Assembly: GCA_031254905.1 (NCBI GenBank)
Contig: JAIRTN010000111.1
Location: forward strand, 1-15,584
DNA length: 15,584 nt
Direction of reading: 5' to 3'
From: Coriobacteriales bacterium
Lineage (GTDB): Bacteria > Actinomycetota > Coriobacteriia > Coriobacteriales > UBA8131
The notes under the pieces: model-generated
Seen by the model: the letters and a program-made list of their open reading frames with translations, nothing else
What the model was told of the DNA's origin: nothing
Database searches by the model: none
In this document: piece by piece, positions 1 through 5,313 of the stretch
Position numbering within the stretch: position 1 is the stretch's first letter
Layout of the letters: each line of letters opens with the position of its first letter
Made by a program: the position numbers and the translations under genes

Positions 1-112
<112 letters not shown>

Positions 113-114
113 AG

Positions 115-134
115 AAACAGCCTGATGGCTGTTT
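115..134 (-). other. 8-bp stem-loop directly upstream of 16S 5' end
   Basis: On the minus strand AAACAGCC, loop ATCA, then GGCTGTTT form a perfect 8-bp stem with a 4-nt loop. It ends two bases before the predicted mature 16S 5' end. It is likely a leader structure involved in 16S 5' maturation or early folding. It is not a terminator, since no U-tract follows and the rRNA begins straight after it. Confidence 0.6.
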
Positions 135-239
135 AGTTTAGAGATTTTGTCTTGGTCTATTTGTCTCGGTGCCGTTGTCTTTTAATTGACCGTACACCTT
201 GACGGGTTCTCGCTTGCTGTCTTTTGAGGGAATCCCTGC

Positions 240-253
240 CCGACTTAAGTCGG
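240..253. repeat. 14-nt perfect palindrome in the rRNA leader
   Basis: CCGACTTAAGTCGG is a perfect 14-nt palindrome inside the transcribed rRNA leader. As RNA it would make only a short stem (about 5 bp with a 4-nt loop). As DNA it has the form of a dimeric protein site. No function is known to me. Confidence 0.5.
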
Positions 254-350
254 TCGCATCATACATACAAAGAAAGGTACTCAGTGCGCTTCTCGCTGCA
301 TGCGCGCCTTCTTTCGTCTAAGACATTCGCTTCGCCTCAAAATTTCATCA

Positions 351-372
351 CAGTATCCAGTTTTCAAGGTGC
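351..372 (-). promoter_or_regulatory. boxA-like antitermination element in rRNA leader
   Basis: The minus strand reads GCACCTTGAAAACTGGATAC. This matches the CTTTGAAAACT / TTTGAGAACT type of boxA found upstream of 16S genes in Gram-positive bacteria and actinobacteria, where NusB-NusE (S10) binds to prevent premature termination. It lies about 100 nt after the predicted transcription start and 240 nt before 16S, which is a usual place. Similarity to the motif is the only evidence. Confidence 0.5.
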
Positions 373-402
373 TCGTACAAAACCTCGTCTTGCATAAAGA
401 AG

Positions 403-422
403 TCGGACAAAAGTTTGTCCGA
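403..422. repeat. 20-nt near-perfect palindrome early in rRNA leader
   Basis: TCGGACAAAAGTTTGTCCGA has 9-bp arms around a 2-nt centre; as RNA it would be an 8-bp stem with a 4-nt loop. It begins about 50 nt after the predicted rRNA transcription start. It could be a leader hairpin or a binding site for a dimeric regulator. Confidence 0.55.
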
Positions 423-477
423 TTTCCCCGGTTGCCTTGCGCTTTTCGCATAACCCGTGCGCAAGACGCAAGGAGAT

Positions 478-506
478 ATGTTATCCGCGTAAGTCATCGA
501 TGTCAA
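478..506 (-). promoter_or_regulatory. rRNA operon promoter (-35/-10)
   Basis: On the minus strand a perfect TTGACA (501-506) is followed by a 17-bp spacer and TAACAT (478-483, 4 of 6 matches to TATAAT). Transcription would start near 471 and run toward 16S. The orientation, ideal spacing and perfect -35 box make this the best sigma-70-type promoter seen in the window. The octamer TCGATGAC occurs in the spacer (493-500) and again 41 bp upstream (534-541). Confidence 0.8.
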
Positions 507-535
507 TAAGAAAATCGGAGAAAATCGGAAAATGT
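507..535 (-). promoter_or_regulatory. Phased T-tracts upstream of rRNA promoter (UP-element-like)
   Basis: Directly upstream of the -35 box the minus strand has three TTTT tracts spaced 8 and 10 bases apart, made by two near-identical CCGATTTTCT units in tandem. AT-rich, helically phased tracts at this position are typical of UP elements that bind the alpha subunit C-terminal domain of RNA polymerase, or of bent DNA, and both boost rRNA promoters. The tracts are seen; the role is inferred. Confidence 0.55.
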
Positions 536-562
536 CATCGACTGCCTTCAAAAGGCCCACCA

Positions 563-592
563 TTTGAGGCGGGTTATGTATTCTACCTCAAA
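563..592. repeat. Inverted repeat between rRNA promoter and larE
   Basis: TTTGAGG (563-569) and CCTCAAA (586-592) form a 7-bp inverted repeat with a 16-nt loop, in the divergent region between the rRNA promoter and larE. It could be a small operator. No U-tract flanks it, so a terminator role is unlikely. Confidence 0.35.
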
Positions 593-611
593 CGTTAGCC
601 GCAAACAATAG

Positions 612-617
612 TACAAT
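612..617 (+). promoter_or_regulatory. Candidate -10 box for larE
   Basis: TACAAT (5 of 6 matches to TATAAT) lies 47 bp before the larE ATG, within the 10-mer TAGTACAATA. No good -35 box sits 16-18 bp upstream, so the call is tentative. The same 10-mer occurs upstream of the histidine kinase gene. Confidence 0.35.
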
Positions 618-664
618 ACCGAGAAAATGAAAATTCCGGGAACGGAAAAGGAGTCTTGCCGTCC

Positions 665-1507
665 ATGCCAGCACCCGCAACAAATCTCACAGCAAAACTC
701 GCGCGCCTTCGCGAAGACTTACGCGCCCTCGACAGTGTTGCCGTCGCCTTCAGCGGAGGGGTCGATTCGACATTGCTCCTCTCTCTTGCGCACGAGGAAC
801 TCGGCGGCCGTTGCGTGGCAGTCACCGCGCGCTCCTGCTCGTTTCCCGAGCGCGAGCTCAAGGAGGCCCAAGCCTTCTGCGAACAGCGCGGCATCGCGCA
901 CGTCATCATCACAAGCGAGGAGTTCGCTATCGAGGGCTTTGCTGCCAATCCGGCAAACCGCTGTTACCTCTGCAAAAACGAGTTGCTCGCGCGCATCGGC
1001 GAAGTTGCGAAGCAGCACGGTCTCGCCCATATCGCTGAGGGTTCGAACCTCGATGACGAGGGCGATTACCGTCCCGGCCTGCGAGCGGTCGCGGAGCGCG
1101 GCGCGAGAAGCCCCCTGCGCGAAGCTGGCCTCACAAAGGCCGACGTCCGAGCTCTCTCGAAAAAGCTGGGCCTCGCAACCGCTGATAAACCCAGTTTTGC
1201 CTGCCTCGCCTCGCGCTTCCCCTTCGGCGAAACAATTACCCCGGAGGCACTCGCGCGCGTAGATAAAGCGGAACAGTTCCTGCTCGACGAGGGCCTGAGG
1301 CAGGTGCGCGTCCGCACGCATGGTGATAGCGCGCGTATAGAGGTGGATGAGGACGGGTTTGCGGCGCTTATGAACGTCGCCCTGCGCGAGCGCGTCCATG
1401 AGGCGCTACGGGGATTTGGCTTTGCCTTTGTCTCGCTTGATTTACTCGGCTACCGAACCGGCTCCATGAACGCCACCCTCCCGGATGGCACCGCCGAATC
1501 TGGCTGA
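665..1507 (+). CDS. larE: ATP-dependent sacrificial sulfur transferase LarE
   Basis: LarE is a cytoplasmic PP-loop ATPase. It adenylates and then thiolates pyridinium-3,5-biscarboxylic acid mononucleotide during synthesis of the nickel-pincer nucleotide cofactor of lactate racemase. The 280-residue product has the PP-loop SGGVDS at residues 30-35 and the family segment EGSNLDDEGDYRPG at about 126-139. Three cysteines, C100 and C103 (RCYLCK) and C180 (FACLASRFPFG), match the iron-sulfur type of LarE rather than the single-cysteine sacrificial type. An AAGGAG motif (648-653) is 11 nt before ATG 665 but only 2 nt before an in-frame TTG at 656, so the ATG is preferred. No larB, larC or larA is in view. 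The last two codons and the stop lie inside a 71-bp repeat, and the C-terminal tail after GYRTGSMN is probably not conserved. Confidence 0.9.
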   Translation: MPAPATNLTAKLARLREDLRALDSVAVAFSGGVDSTLLLSLAHEELGGRCVAVTARSCSFPERELKEAQAFCEQRGIAHVIITSEEFAIEGFAANPANRCYLCKNELLARIGEVAKQHGLAHIAEGSNLDDEGDYRPGLRAVAERGARSPLREAGLTKADVRALSKKLGLATADKPSFACLASRFPFGETITPEALARVDKAEQFLLDEGLRQVRVRTHGDSARIEVDEDGFAALMNVALRERVHEALRGFGFAFVSLDLLGYRTGSMNATLPDGTAESG

Positions 1508-1569
1508 GGTAAGCGTACTGAGGTACGTGTCCGAAGACAGAGGCCGCGGCAACGCCGCATCAAGCCATC
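1499..1569. repeat. 71-bp direct repeat, copy A
   Basis: This sequence is identical over 71 bases to 1621-1691, offset by 122 bp. It contains two small stems: CGTAC-TGAG-GTACG (1514-1527) and GCGGC-AAC-GCCGC (1546-1558). It starts inside larE and provides that gene's stop codon. No long open frame or transposase is associated, so it is best seen as a small dispersed palindromic element of REP or MITE type. Whether it occurs elsewhere in the genome cannot be seen here. Confidence 0.9.
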
Positions 1570-1580
1570 CCCATTAAAAC

Positions 1581-1704
1581 TCCGAACTGATGAGATGGCT
1601 TCAGGCAAGGCGCCGTGGTTTCTGGCTGAGGTAAGCGTACTGAGGTACGTGTCCGAAGACAGAGGCCGCGGCAACGCCGCATCAAGCCATCTCATCAGTT
1701 CGGA
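1581..1704. repeat. 21-bp perfect inverted repeat around repeat copy B
   Basis: Bases 1581-1601 are the exact reverse complement of 1684-1704. The right arm overlaps the end of repeat copy B and the last codons plus stop of the LytR-CpsA-Psr gene. The left arm is therefore an inverted duplicate of that gene's 3' end. On the minus strand, after leaving the LytR gene, the second arm is followed by GGAGTTTTAATGG. A terminator role is possible, but the 82-nt loop makes this atypical. Confidence 0.85.
1621..1691. repeat. 71-bp direct repeat, copy B
   Basis: This is the second exact copy of the element at 1499-1569, with the same internal stems, ending 3 bp before the stop codon of the convergent LytR-CpsA-Psr gene. 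The two copies and the 51-bp segment between them fill the whole convergent junction, so they may also serve as a transcriptional boundary. That role is inferred from position only. Confidence 0.9.
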
Positions 1705-3200
1705 ACGGGGAAGTCTCCACCCACAACTACTAATATATCCCCACTAAACGAATACTGCCCCAGCGAGGATACCAACTTTCCAAAGCCGAGACGTTGACGA
1801 ATGTTTTCGGCTACGGGTTTATCCGCATCATTATTATAGACAATGAGCGTCGTTTCGTAGACGAAGGAGTTCGCGTTGTCAATCTCGCCCTTTTTGAAGC
1901 CTGCCAGCACGAGCATGTCGGAGACACTTGTGGCCGAGCCGGCGATGCCGTAGCCGTTGCGCGTGTCAACCACGTAGTCGGCCGGGTTGATGTTGGAGGA
2001 CTGGCCGTTAGATTGGCCGGCAAGCTGGTCGGTCGTCGTTGTGCCGGTGTTAGGGAGGTAACTCTCGGGTGTCACCCCTGCCCAGAAGTCCTCTTGGCGC
2101 TCGGGGAACTCGCCCGCCTCGAGGGCTTGTATCATCTGCTCCCACTCGTACTCTTTGAGCAGCACATAGGTGGTCTCCTCGGTGGGGTCGGGCCCGGAGG
2201 GGACGTAGTAGGTGTGGATGGCGCCTTCTTCCATGCCGCGCATGCCTTGGGCCACCTTGACTATCGTCGCGATGTCCATGTTTGTGAAGGTCATCTTTGC
2301 TATCTCTGTCACCGAGGAGGCGATGGTGGGCAAATCGGAGGCCAGCACCTGTTTGACAAGCGCTTGGAGGAAGGTGCGCTGGTTCGCTTGGCGCTGGTAG
2401 TCGCTTGCGGCGAAGTCGCGCGAGCGGCAGAAGGTGAGGGCGTGTTCGCCGTCGAGCCTCTGAAGACCGGCGTAGATGTCGAGGCCGCCCGCGTCCGTAT
2501 CGCCGATGATGTCGACGGGCACGTCAACCTCAACGCCGCCGAGGACGTCGACAAGCTGCACAAGGCCTTCAAAGTTGACTTGGGCAAAATACGAGATGTT
2601 AACGCCGGCAAGTTCCGAAACCGTTCTGACTGTCTCCAAGGGCCCCGAGCCGGGGTTTCTCAACTCGGCGTATACGTAGGCGGCATTTACCTTATCCCAG
2701 CCGTGGTCGGGGATATTTACGTACAGGTCGCGCGGAATCGAAATCAGCGCGGCCTTCCCCGTACTTTGGTCGACGCGCGCGAGTATGAGGGTGTCGGTGC
2801 GGGGTATCTCGCTGTCGTTGCGGTCGTCGGTGCCCATGAGCAGTACCCAAAACGGGTCCTCGGGTTTCTCGGGCGGCTGAAGAAAGCCCGCGTAAAGGTT
2901 CGAGCCGAAGTCGTGCAGGTTGCCGCGAAGGTCGGTTCCCAGCGTGTTGTTGAGGAATACGATGTAGGCGGCAACGCCAATCAGTCCCGCCACCAAAAGC
3001 GAAACAAAGGTTATGCCCGCGCCGAGAAGCACCTGCTTTTTCCGCTCGCGCTTCCTGCGTAGTTGGGCGTAACCGTCCGCGGACTTGTTCCTCGACAGCT
3101 TCCGCGCCTCCGTATTAGAACGCGAGCGTGCGCTGACGAGGTTCACCTGATTTTGTTGCGCATTCCAATTGCTTCGCATGCGTCGTGAGGATGTTGCCAC
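1695..3200 (-). CDS. LytR-CpsA-Psr (LCP) family cell-wall glycopolymer ligase
   Basis: LCP enzymes transfer undecaprenyl-linked glycopolymers (teichoic acid-like polymers or capsule) to peptidoglycan on the outer face of the membrane. The 501-residue product has a basic cytoplasmic tail (1-55), one transmembrane helix (about 57-83), and an LCP domain (about 116-285). Conserved motifs are MGTDDR near 122, RTDTLILARVD at 134-144, SIPRDLYVNIP at 154-164, and the arginine/aspartate cluster CRSRDFAASDYQRQANQR at 258-275. A C-terminal LytR_C-type domain (about 408-497) follows a Ser/Thr/Asn/Gln-rich linker. The start is GTG at 3200, because AGGAG (3210-3214) lies 9 nt upstream. The last codons and stop sit in a 21-bp inverted repeat. 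It is preceded by murA with a 274-bp gap, so it may have its own promoter, though none is convincing. The acceptor polymer is unknown. Confidence 0.92.
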   Translation of the reverse strand: MATSSRRMRSNWNAQQNQVNLVSARSRSNTEARKLSRNKSADGYAQLRRKRERKKQVLLGAGITFVSLLVAGLIGVAAYIVFLNNTLGTDLRGNLHDFGSNLYAGFLQPPEKPEDPFWVLLMGTDDRNDSEIPRTDTLILARVDQSTGKAALISIPRDLYVNIPDHGWDKVNAAYVYAELRNPGSGPLETVRTVSELAGVNISYFAQVNFEGLVQLVDVLGGVEVDVPVDIIGDTDAGGLDIYAGLQRLDGEHALTFCRSRDFAASDYQRQANQRTFLQALVKQVLASDLPTIASSVTEIAKMTFTNMDIATIVKVAQGMRGMEEGAIHTYYVPSGPDPTEETTYVLLKEYEWEQMIQALEAGEFPERQEDFWAGVTPESYLPNTGTTTTDQLAGQSNGQSSNINPADYVVDTRNGYGIAGSATSVSDMLVLAGFKKGEIDNANSFVYETTLIVYNNDADKPVAENIRQRLGFGKLVSSLGQYSFSGDILVVVGGDFPVPN

Positions 3201-3474
3201 GCGAAAAAACTCCTGTCAGTTTCCAGCCGCCGCAAATCCGCCATGGCGGCTCCCCTGTTGTCCGTTTATGATATGTTGCCAAATGTTTATTATTGCACAT
3301 CGGCGCGATTCTTGCCTCTCGGCAAAACGCTCGGTTATCACTTCGTTTCTTTTCCTTAAGCTTTTATTAAGGATTAAGGGGGATAAGGTGCGGGCCGTTT
3401 GGGCCTCACCGCCGCCCCTAAATCGCCCTTACGTCGCCTCTCTAAGCCACCCTTACGTCGCCTCTAGGCCGCCC
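3201..3474. other. Intergenic region between murA and the LCP gene
   Basis: This 274-bp gap holds no credible gene. From the murA end it contains a short tandem repeat (3425-3485), an AT-rich inverted repeat TCCTTAA/TTAAGGA (about 3354-3374), a TTGCC-TCTC-GGCAA mini-stem (about 3312-3325) and the 12-nt palindrome CCGCCATGGCGG (3238-3249) in the 5' leader of the LCP gene. I see no terminator with a U-tract and no strong promoter, though AT-rich stretches at 3265-3300 and 3340-3375 could contain one. Confidence 0.5.
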
Positions 3475-3485
3475 TTACGATGCAA
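3425..3485. repeat. Short tandem repeats overlapping murA stop codon
   Basis: On the plus strand CCCTTACGTCGCCTCT occurs twice and CCCTTACGATGC once, at periods of 24 and 22 bp. On the minus strand each unit reads CGTAAGGG, so the TAA that ends murA is repeated three times across the 3' untranslated region. This looks like local duplication of the gene's end. Confidence 0.6.
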
Positions 3486-4749
3486 GGGATTGACGGCCGA
3501 TGTCGGCACCGAGGGCCGCGAGTTTCGGGACAAAGTCTTCGTAGCCGCGGTCGATATGCTCAACGCCCGCCACGGCGGTCTGCCCATCGGCGACAAGCCC
3601 CGCTAACACGAGCGCCGCGCCGCCACGCAAATCCGGCGAGCGCACGGGGGCGCCCGAAAGCTGCTGAACCCCATTGATGAAGGCGAAGTGCCCGTCTATT
3701 CGTATCTCGGCTCCCATGCGAGCGATTTCGTCCGCAAACATGAAGCGATTCTCAAAGACGTTCTCGGTAATCACGCTGCGGCCGTCGGCAAGGGCGTCTA
3801 ACACCATGAACTGGGCCTGAAGGTCGGTTGGAAACCCGGGATGAGGGAGCGTCTGTATATCGACCGGGCGGATTGCGCCCTCGTGGCTTATCGTAACGCT
3901 GTCCGTATCCACCAGCACCTGCGCGCCCGTTGCCCTCAGCTTCGAGAGTGCCACTTCGAGGTGCGCGGGATTGACGCCCTTAACGGTAAGGGGCCCGCCG
4001 CCCAGAACGCCCGCCACAAGGAAGGTGCCCGCCTCGATGCGGTCTCCGATGGTCGTGTGGTTCGCGACGGGAGAAAGTTCGTTTGTCCCCTCTATCACGA
4101 TGGTCGGTGTTCCGGCGCCGCTTATCTGCGCGCCCGCAGACTTGAGATACTGCGCGAGGTCGACAATCTCCGGCTCGCGGGCGGCGTTATCGATGGTCGT
4201 GGTTCCGCGCGCGCGAACCGCCGCCATCATGAGGTTTTCGGTTGCCCCAACGCTGGGGAAATCGAGGATGACGGGGGCGCCTATCAGACCGTTGGGAATG
4301 GACGCGTCGATGACGCCATGCGTTATGTCAAAGACAACGCCGAGGGCCTCAAGGCCGCTTATGTGCATGTCGAGTTTGCGCGAGCCAATCTGACAACCCC
4401 CCGGCATGGCGACATGGGCCTCGCCGAAGCGCCCGATGAGCGGCCCGAGAACCGCGATAGATGCTCGCATGCGAGCAACAAGTTCATAGGGGGTTTCAAC
4501 CGAGTTAATCGGAGAACTGTCGATGCTTACCTGATGGTCGCCAAAGACAACCCGTGCACCGAGGTTTTCGAGAACCTCTCCCATGAGCGTGACATCCGAG
4601 ATTATAGGAACGTTTTTGATGGTCGTCAGACCGGGCGCCAGAATCGAGGCGGCCATGAGCTTGAGCACCGAATTTTTTGCTCCCGCAATAGCAACGGTGC
4701 CCTCAAGCGTGGCACCCCCGTTGACGATGATGATGTCCTCTGCAGACAA
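3475..4749 (-). CDS. murA: UDP-N-acetylglucosamine 1-carboxyvinyltransferase (MurA)
   Basis: MurA transfers enolpyruvate from phosphoenolpyruvate to UDP-GlcNAc, the first committed step of peptidoglycan synthesis, in the cytoplasm. The 424-residue length matches the family (419 in E. coli). It has the substrate-binding AGAKNS at 22-27 (K25, N26), the catalytic loop MPGGCQIGSR with C119 (the fosfomycin target, so predicted sensitive), HPGFPTDLQAQF with the catalytic Asp, and the C-terminal DLRGGAALVLAGL. The frame stays open upstream for 130 more codons across smpB, but that part is not MurA-like. TTG at 4747-4749 is chosen because AAAGGA (4757-4762) lies 7 nt before it and homology starts there. 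The gap to smpB is 70 bp, so the two are probably cotranscribed. Confidence 0.96.
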   Translation of the reverse strand: MSAEDIIIVNGGATLEGTVAIAGAKNSVLKLMAASILAPGLTTIKNVPIISDVTLMGEVLENLGARVVFGDHQVSIDSSPINSVETPYELVARMRASIAVLGPLIGRFGEAHVAMPGGCQIGSRKLDMHISGLEALGVVFDITHGVIDASIPNGLIGAPVILDFPSVGATENLMMAAVRARGTTTIDNAAREPEIVDLAQYLKSAGAQISGAGTPTIVIEGTNELSPVANHTTIGDRIEAGTFLVAGVLGGGPLTVKGVNPAHLEVALSKLRATGAQVLVDTDSVTISHEGAIRPVDIQTLPHPGFPTDLQAQFMVLDALADGRSVITENVFENRFMFADEIARMGAEIRIDGHFAFINGVQQLSGAPVRSPDLRGGAALVLAGLVADGQTAVAGVEHIDRGYEDFVPKLAALGADIGRQSLAS

Positions 4750-4756
4750 TTCCCCA

Positions 4757-4762
4757 TCCTTT
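4757..4762 (-). promoter_or_regulatory. Ribosome binding site deciding the murA TTG start
   Basis: AAAGGA on the minus strand is followed by 7 nt and then TTG (4747-4749), the first codon of the MurA-like sequence. The ATG that overlaps this site is in another frame and runs into a non-MurA peptide. Confidence 0.7.
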
Positions 4763-4819
4763 CTTGGAAAACGTGGGCTGTTTTTGACCCTTGGTGCCGG
4801 GGGCGCGTTAGTGGCGGCC

Positions 4820-5293
4820 CTACCGGCTGCGCTCCCTGAGCGCACGCTCGATGTCCCGGCGGCTGTCGCGCTCGGCCATCGAGGCGCGCTTATCATAACT
4901 TTTCTTGCCGCGGGCCAGCGCAAGTTCAACCTTGGCAAGGCCCGATTCGGCAAAATAGAGCGAGAGCGGCACCAGAGCCATCCCCGCCTGCTGCACCTTC
5001 TCGCCCAGATACCGTATCTGCCGCCGGTGCATGAGCAGCCTGCGTTTGCGGTCGGGCTCAACGTTGGCGCGGTTTCCGTGGCTGTAGGGCTTGATGTGCA
5101 GGCCGTGCAACCAAAGTTCACCGCCGCGGATGAGGGCAAAGCTGTCCGTTAGCTGGCCGCCGCCCTCTCTCAGCGAGCGCACCTCGGTGCCAAACAACTC
5201 GATACCCGCCTCAAAAGTCTCCTCCACCTGATAGTCAAAGAGTGCCCGGCGATTCTTCGCAATGCTTCTATGTCCATCCTGTTGCTTCGCCAT
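4820..5293 (-). CDS. smpB: SsrA-binding protein SmpB
   Basis: SmpB binds tmRNA (SsrA) and enters the A site of stalled ribosomes to rescue them and tag the unfinished protein. The 157-residue product shows the family layout: KNRRALFDYQVEETFEAGIELFGTEVRSLREG (about 13-44), then the beta-barrel segment with LHGLHIKPYSHGNRAN near 62-77, PDRKRRLLMHRRQI near 80-93, and the basic C-terminal tail after LALARGKKSYDKR that reads the empty mRNA channel. GGAG lies about 10 nt before the ATG. The M42 peptidase gene ends 20 bp upstream, so the two are probably in one operon. The tmRNA gene itself is not in this window. Confidence 0.97.
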   Translation of the reverse strand: MAKQQDGHRSIAKNRRALFDYQVEETFEAGIELFGTEVRSLREGGGQLTDSFALIRGGELWLHGLHIKPYSHGNRANVEPDRKRRLLMHRRQIRYLGEKVQQAGMALVPLSLYFAESGLAKVELALARGKKSYDKRASMAERDSRRDIERALRERSR

Positions 5294-5313
5294 GTTTTAC
5301 TTCTCCGCCCCGC

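Larger units (their letters stand above)
113..471 (-). other. rRNA operon transcribed leader
   Basis: This is the roughly 360-nt stretch between the predicted transcription start (about 471) and the 16S 5' end. It is visibly more AT-rich than the rest of the window and has no credible gene; the short open frames here lack ribosome binding sites and family features. It contains several perfect palindromes (403-422, 240-253, 115-134) and a boxA-like element (351-372), as expected of a structured leader that binds antitermination factors and is cut by RNases. The partner strand of any RNase III processing stem would lie 3' of 16S, outside the window. Confidence 0.7.

Noticed and set aside
656..658. 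TTG at 656 as the larE start
   Set aside because: The AAGGAG motif is only 2 nt away, too close to work; the ATG at 665 is 11 nt away and is a better start codon.
1450..1695. Minus-strand 81-codon frame across the 71-bp repeats
   Set aside because: Its internal peptide repetition only reflects the DNA repeat read in two frames; it lacks a ribosome binding site and overlaps the larE end.
1794..3062. Long plus-strand open frame (422 codons) opposite the LCP gene
   Set aside because: The minus strand encodes a clear LCP protein over the same stretch; the plus-strand product has no recognisable domain, as expected of a GC-rich antisense frame.
3169..3606. Plus-strand 145-codon frame between the LCP gene and murA
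   Set aside because: It overlaps both flanking genes in antisense, its repeated PYVAS motif comes from the short tandem repeat, and no domain is recognisable.
4750..5139. The open frame upstream of murA, which would add 130 residues to its N-terminus
   Set aside because: It runs through smpB in another frame, has no MurA similarity, and a good ribosome binding site precedes the TTG at 4749 where homology begins.
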